Shown: positions 43,575 to 46,158 of the stretch, piece by piece
How the letters are laid out: each line of letters opens with the position of its first letter
Numbering within the stretch: the first letter of the stretch is position 1
DNA from: Bacillota bacterium
GTDB taxonomy: Bacteria > Bacillota > Clostridia > Lachnospirales > Lachnospiraceae
NCBI GenBank assembly: GCA_023415655.1
Contig: JAEZKD010000192.1
Location: 1-46,158 of the forward strand
Direction: 5' to 3'
Length of the DNA stretch: 46,158 bases
Notes under the pieces: model-generated
Database searches by the model: none
Told to the model about the DNA's origin: nothing
What the model saw: only the letters and a program-made list of their open reading frames with translations
Made by a program: the position numbers and the translations under genes

Positions 43575-43620
43575 AAAAAGCACGACCAGAATTAACTTCC
43601 ATTCGTGCTTATCATTTATG
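43575..43620 (-). terminator. Terminator of the EF-hand gene / vWA cluster
   Basis: Eight-base-pair stem AAGCACGA/TCGTGCTT (43578-43585 with 43613-43620) around a 27-base loop with a small inner stem, then TTTTT on the minus strand. It lies 48 bases after the EF-hand gene. Confidence 0.75.
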
Positions 43621-43667
43621 CAAAAATTAGTATATCCTCCGTCACACTATAGACGATCTCTGAATTC

Positions 43668-43943
43668 TTATTCATAATCCTCTGTATCAAGACCTGCATC
43701 TTCTAAAACTTCTCTTCTCTCATCTTCATCCATGTAATCCAGATCCGCTTTCGTATAGCCTGTTAAATCAAGAGCATCCTCCAACTCATCAAACTCGTCG
43801 TCGAAATCTTCCTCGGAATCCTCATCTTCCTCGGAATCCTTCATCAATTCCTCAAATGCATGATAATCCGCAGCTCGTTCCATGGAATCAAGCTCTCCAT
43901 CACCATCAAAATCAAATAAGCCACCAAAAAAACCTTTGTCCAT
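43668..43943 (-). CDS. Small acidic protein with one EF-hand loop
   Basis: Protein of 91 aa, strongly acidic. Residues 11-22 (DFDGDGELDSME) give a canonical EF-hand calcium loop: D11, D13, D15, G16, E17, D19 and E22 in positions 1, 3, 5, 6, 7, 9 and 12. A Glu/Asp-rich stretch (about 36-58) and a helical C-terminus with LTGYTKADLDYMDEDERREV follow. No signal peptide or membrane segment. It lies 25 bp behind the Cys/His membrane protein gene, and GGAGGG six bases before ATG supports translation. Family not recognised; calcium binding is predicted from the loop only. Confidence 0.8.
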   Translation of the reverse strand: MDKGFFGGLFDFDGDGELDSMERAADYHAFEELMKDSEEDEDSEEDFDDEFDELEDALDLTGYTKADLDYMDEDERREVLEDAGLDTEDYE

Positions 43944-43968
43944 TGCTTACCCTCCAATCACATCATAT

Positions 43969-44424
43969 TTAGTCTCTTTCCTCTTCCCAGTAATCATATG
44001 CATCATCATATCCGTCATCAAAGCTACCATCTCCGAACTCTTCTGCCCATTCCTCTGCAAAATCATCTGGATCATCGTATTCATAGACATCATATGGATC
44101 GTATTTATAGGTCGATGAATTACGATATGTGTTGGAAGAATCTGTATTGTAACTTCCTGTACTACCTGAAGAATTGCTACTTCCTGATGAATAGCTATTC
44201 TTACTACTTCCTAAACGGGACGAATAAGAACCACTGCGAGAAGAACTATATCTCTTATGCAAATAACAATATAAACTATTCGGTGCTTGATCATTATCAC
44301 AGTCACCTTTGATGCATTCTGGTGTAGAGGCATTACTAATCATAGCCATTACAATAAAAACTAGAATGACTCCTATAATTGCTCCTAGTAAAGTCGCTCC
44401 TTGATCTGAATTTCTCCTACCCAT
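43969..44424 (-). CDS. Single-TM protein with Cys/His motif and acidic tail
   Basis: Protein of 151 aa I cannot assign to a named family. One TM segment about residues 10-30 is followed by C37, C42, C53 and H56 (CIKGDCDNDQAPNSLYCYLH), a small zinc-binding-like motif of the CxxxxC...CxxH kind. Then comes a low-complexity Ser/Gly/Tyr-rich region (about 59-105) and a tail of Asp, Glu, Tyr and Trp. AAAGGAGGTGAGCT before ATG is a very strong ribosome site. A perfect 12-bp hairpin sits 25 bases upstream. Same strand as the ADP-ribosylglycohydrolase gene before it and the EF-hand gene after it. Confidence 0.75.
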   Translation of the reverse strand: MGRRNSDQGATLLGAIIGVILVFIVMAMISNASTPECIKGDCDNDQAPNSLYCYLHKRYSSSRSGSYSSRLGSSKNSYSSGSSNSSGSTGSYNTDSSNTYRNSSTYKYDPYDVYEYDDPDDFAEEWAEEFGDGSFDDGYDDAYDYWEEERD

Positions 44425-44448
44425 AGCTCACCTCCTTTAGTATTCTTT

Positions 44449-44477
44449 GTGCAATGCAAAAAACCTTTGCATTGCAC
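44449..44477 (-). other. Intercistronic hairpin before the Cys/His membrane protein
   Basis: Perfect 12-bp stem GTGCAATGCAAA/TTTGCATTGCAC (44449-44460 with 44466-44477), loop of five. No T-run follows on either strand, so it is not a normal terminator. It lies in the 99-bp gap behind the ADP-ribosylglycohydrolase gene and could be an RNA stability or processing element, or an operator. Confidence 0.8.
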
Positions 44478-44523
44478 ACTCTCATTCACTCACATCGTGT
44501 TTTCATCGATATGAATTGTAATT

Positions 44524-45480
44524 CTAAACTCTCATCTCCTTACACAATCCTTCGATCCATTCTCTTCTTGCAATTGCTGTTAGCCAACCATCTGGAATAG
44601 TATCATAGCCATAATATAAGCCACCTAAACCACCTGCAACTGCCGCAACTGTATCCGTATCATCTCCTAGATTCACTGCCTTAAGTACACATTCTTCATA
44701 AGAATTGGTCAAAAGTAAACACCACAAAGCCGCTTCTAGTGTTACTACGACATATCCAAAGCTCTTGATATCTACCTCCTTTGTTTGTGCAAACTTCTCC
44801 AAATCTCTAATATTCATATAAAATTCTAGTTCAGCTAGGTTCGTTTCATCCTGCTCGTAATAAGCAAACCCTGCATCAATACCTAATTGCAAGCGTTTTA
44901 CAAGGCTTCCTTGTTCATCTAATATATATTTTACCATAAAATAGTACAAACCGCACGCAATTTTACTTCTTAAATGGGCATGTGTTAAAGCTGATACCTC
45001 ATGTATTCTCTCAATCACCTCTGAATCTGTAAGATTTTCTTGTTTCTGTATTTCATAGAAATACAAACAGATAGGCATTATTCTCATAAGAGAACCATTC
45101 CCATTGTCCTTTTCCCTATCTCCCCCACAAGTAAGAACATCTCTGGTCATTAACCATCTTATGATAGATTGAGAACAAGTATTTCCAACATCAAATGTTT
45201 CTCCATACGGTGTATACCTACCAGTAGTAAACCAAAGGGCGAATTTCTTCATAATATCATCCAAATCAAACCCTGTCTTCAGGCTATCAAATGTTGCTAA
45301 CGTCATACTAGAGTCATCGGACCAACTCCCTGCTGGAAGAGAATATGTACCATATCCTCTCATTGTCGTTACTGGATTCTCTGCAATTTCACTCCGATCC
45401 AGGAATTCTACTGGAACCCCCAAAGCATCGCCAACGACAACACCCATGATCCCATCATACCAAATATTTCTTTCTTCCAT
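44524..45480 (-). CDS. ADP-ribosylglycohydrolase (DraG family)
   Basis: Cytosolic hydrolase of 318 aa that in this family removes ADP-ribose from proteins or small molecules. The dimetal site is visible: GVVVGDALGVPVEF near residue 15, SWSDDSSMTLAT near 53, the glycine loop DNGNGSLMRIMP, and LGDDTDTVAAVAGGLGGLYYG near the C-terminus. All DraG/ARH acidic ligands appear conserved, so it should be active. GGGAGG precedes ATG by five bases. It lies 132 bp behind the vWA gene and 99 bp before the Cys/His membrane protein gene, all on the same strand. No ADP-ribosyltransferase is seen in the window. Confidence 0.94.
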   Translation of the reverse strand: MEERNIWYDGIMGVVVGDALGVPVEFLDRSEIAENPVTTMRGYGTYSLPAGSWSDDSSMTLATFDSLKTGFDLDDIMKKFALWFTTGRYTPYGETFDVGNTCSQSIIRWLMTRDVLTCGGDREKDNGNGSLMRIMPICLYFYEIQKQENLTDSEVIERIHEVSALTHAHLRSKIACGLYYFMVKYILDEQGSLVKRLQLGIDAGFAYYEQDETNLAELEFYMNIRDLEKFAQTKEVDIKSFGYVVVTLEAALWCLLLTNSYEECVLKAVNLGDDTDTVAAVAGGLGGLYYGYDTIPDGWLTAIARREWIEGLCKEMRV

Positions 45481-45612
45481 GTCTACCTCCCATTAGAAAA
45501 TAATCTCATTTACATAACCAATCTTTCATAAAACTATCATTAAAATTCTATTTCTAGATGAGACTTTTCATTTGTTATTCTTGACTAATCTACAAATACA
45601 TCTAAGCATCTA

Positions 45613-46158
45613 TCATAGATGTCTCATGTTATAATCTGCTTCAATCTCTGCCTTCCAGTCATCGCCCAATGCTTCATCGAGATTGGAGGCTTCACTTCTT
45701 CGAACGCAGCTAACTGCTTCGTTTAAAACCTTATAGTTAACCCCAGTTCCTCTAGCATCACACTCATACTTTACTGCTCGATTTGCTTTTATTCCAAATC
45801 TTTTGGCTTCTTCAATGGCATCGATATTAGCACCTAGGAACAAGAACTCCCAACCATAGCTTTCTTTCTGCCTCTGAACCATTTTCTTTACCTTATCATA
45901 GGTATATCTTTTGCTTGAGTTTTCCATACCATCTGTTGTAATAATAAATAGTGTCTTTTCCGGACGATCCTCTTCCCTCGCATACTTATGCACATTCCCA
46001 ATGTGATGTATTGCTCCACCAACAGCATCCAAAAGCGCAGTACAACCTCTTACATAATATTCTTTCTCTGTCATTGGCTTAACTTCATTTAAATCCACTC
46101 GGTCGTGAAGAACCTCCTGTTCATCATCAAATAAAACAGTTGAGACAATGGCCTGTCC
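45613..46158 (-). CDS. vWA-domain protein, partial (5' end beyond window)
   Basis: C-terminal 181 codons of a von Willebrand factor A protein; the frame is open to the right edge. The visible part starts inside the domain (GQAIVSTVLFDDEQEVLHDR), and has the MIDAS threonine (RGCTALLDAVG) and aspartate (FIITTDGMENSSKRYT), then FLFLGANIDAIEEAKRFGI. The first MIDAS element DxSxS must lie outside. No signal peptide can be judged. The group is of the cytosolic vWA type often found with phage- or ter-like clusters. It is the first visible gene of the vWA, ADP-ribosylglycohydrolase, Cys/His, EF-hand group. Confidence 0.9.
   Translation of the reverse strand, partial: GQAIVSTVLFDDEQEVLHDRVDLNEVKPMTEKEYYVRGCTALLDAVGGAIHHIGNVHKYAREEDRPEKTLFIITTDGMENSSKRYTYDKVKKMVQRQKESYGWEFLFLGANIDAIEEAKRFGIKANRAVKYECDARGTGVNYKVLNEAVSCVRRSEASNLDEALGDDWKAEIEADYNMRHL

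Noticed and set aside
45600..45640. Hairpin CATCTAT/ATAGATG at the vWA stop codon as terminator
   Set aside because: The stem overlaps the last codons, is AT-rich and short, and lacks a T-run.
1..46158. tRNA, rRNA, CRISPR array or prophage
   Set aside because: I found no regularly spaced repeats, no recognisable tRNA arms or rRNA stretches, and no phage structural or integrase genes. The reading was by eye, so a dedicated RNA search could still find a small RNA.

Overview
The window looks like a chromosomal segment of a low-GC, anaerobic Firmicute of the Clostridia, most likely Lachnospiraceae close to Lachnoclostridium phytofermentans. The clues are AT-rich sequence with strong AGGAGG-type ribosome sites, the Clostridia-typical neighbourhood of a B12-binding radical SAM protein, a DUF2344 protein and RNase E/G, an intracellular type I pullulanase, and many small accessory enzymes. 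The assignment comes from gene content alone. I saw no rRNA, tRNA, CRISPR array, transposase or phage gene.

Left part (1-16.3 kb). A chemoreceptor (minus strand) carries every residue of the published amino-acid-binding dCache motif. Behind it is a minus-strand operon: radical SAM, DUF2344, RNase E/G, YbaK-type deacylase. Next is a NatA/NatB-like ABC exporter (ATPase plus two ABC-2 permeases), a small one-TM protein, a plus-strand YgjP/SprT-like metallopeptidase whose 3' end has been duplicated, then pullulanase divergent from tyrS. tyrS is followed by a zinc-ribbon membrane protein and a perfect 16-bp hairpin terminator.

Middle (16.3-30 kb). A SWIM-SNF2 helicase has a palindromic promoter region. 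A complete oligopeptide ABC importer follows, transcribed B-C-D-F-A, with a terminator-like hairpin at the predicted transcript start. Then come a PEGL-type P-type cation ATPase, a flavin-reductase-like protein, a 113-bp imperfect palindrome of MITE type and a DUF1858 protein.

Right part (30-46.2 kb). This is accessory territory. One minus-strand run encodes an APH-like kinase, an esterase, an ANT(6)-like nucleotidyltransferase, a RimJ/L acetyltransferase and a flavodoxin-like oxidoreductase. It is followed by a TrmB regulator/PfkB kinase pair with a palindromic operator, and an XRE regulator with a half-size ABC exporter. Then come an NAD-epimerase, HD, HAD and TIM-barrel enzyme group with gene remnants between them. 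Three genes (two GNATs, one P-loop kinase) survive only as C-terminal fragments.

The last 2.5 kb holds the most system-like group: a vWA protein (cut by the window edge), an ADP-ribosylglycohydrolase, a one-TM protein with a Cys/His motif and acidic tail, and a 91-residue acidic protein with one canonical EF-hand loop. I do not recognise this as a described system; joint function is inference.
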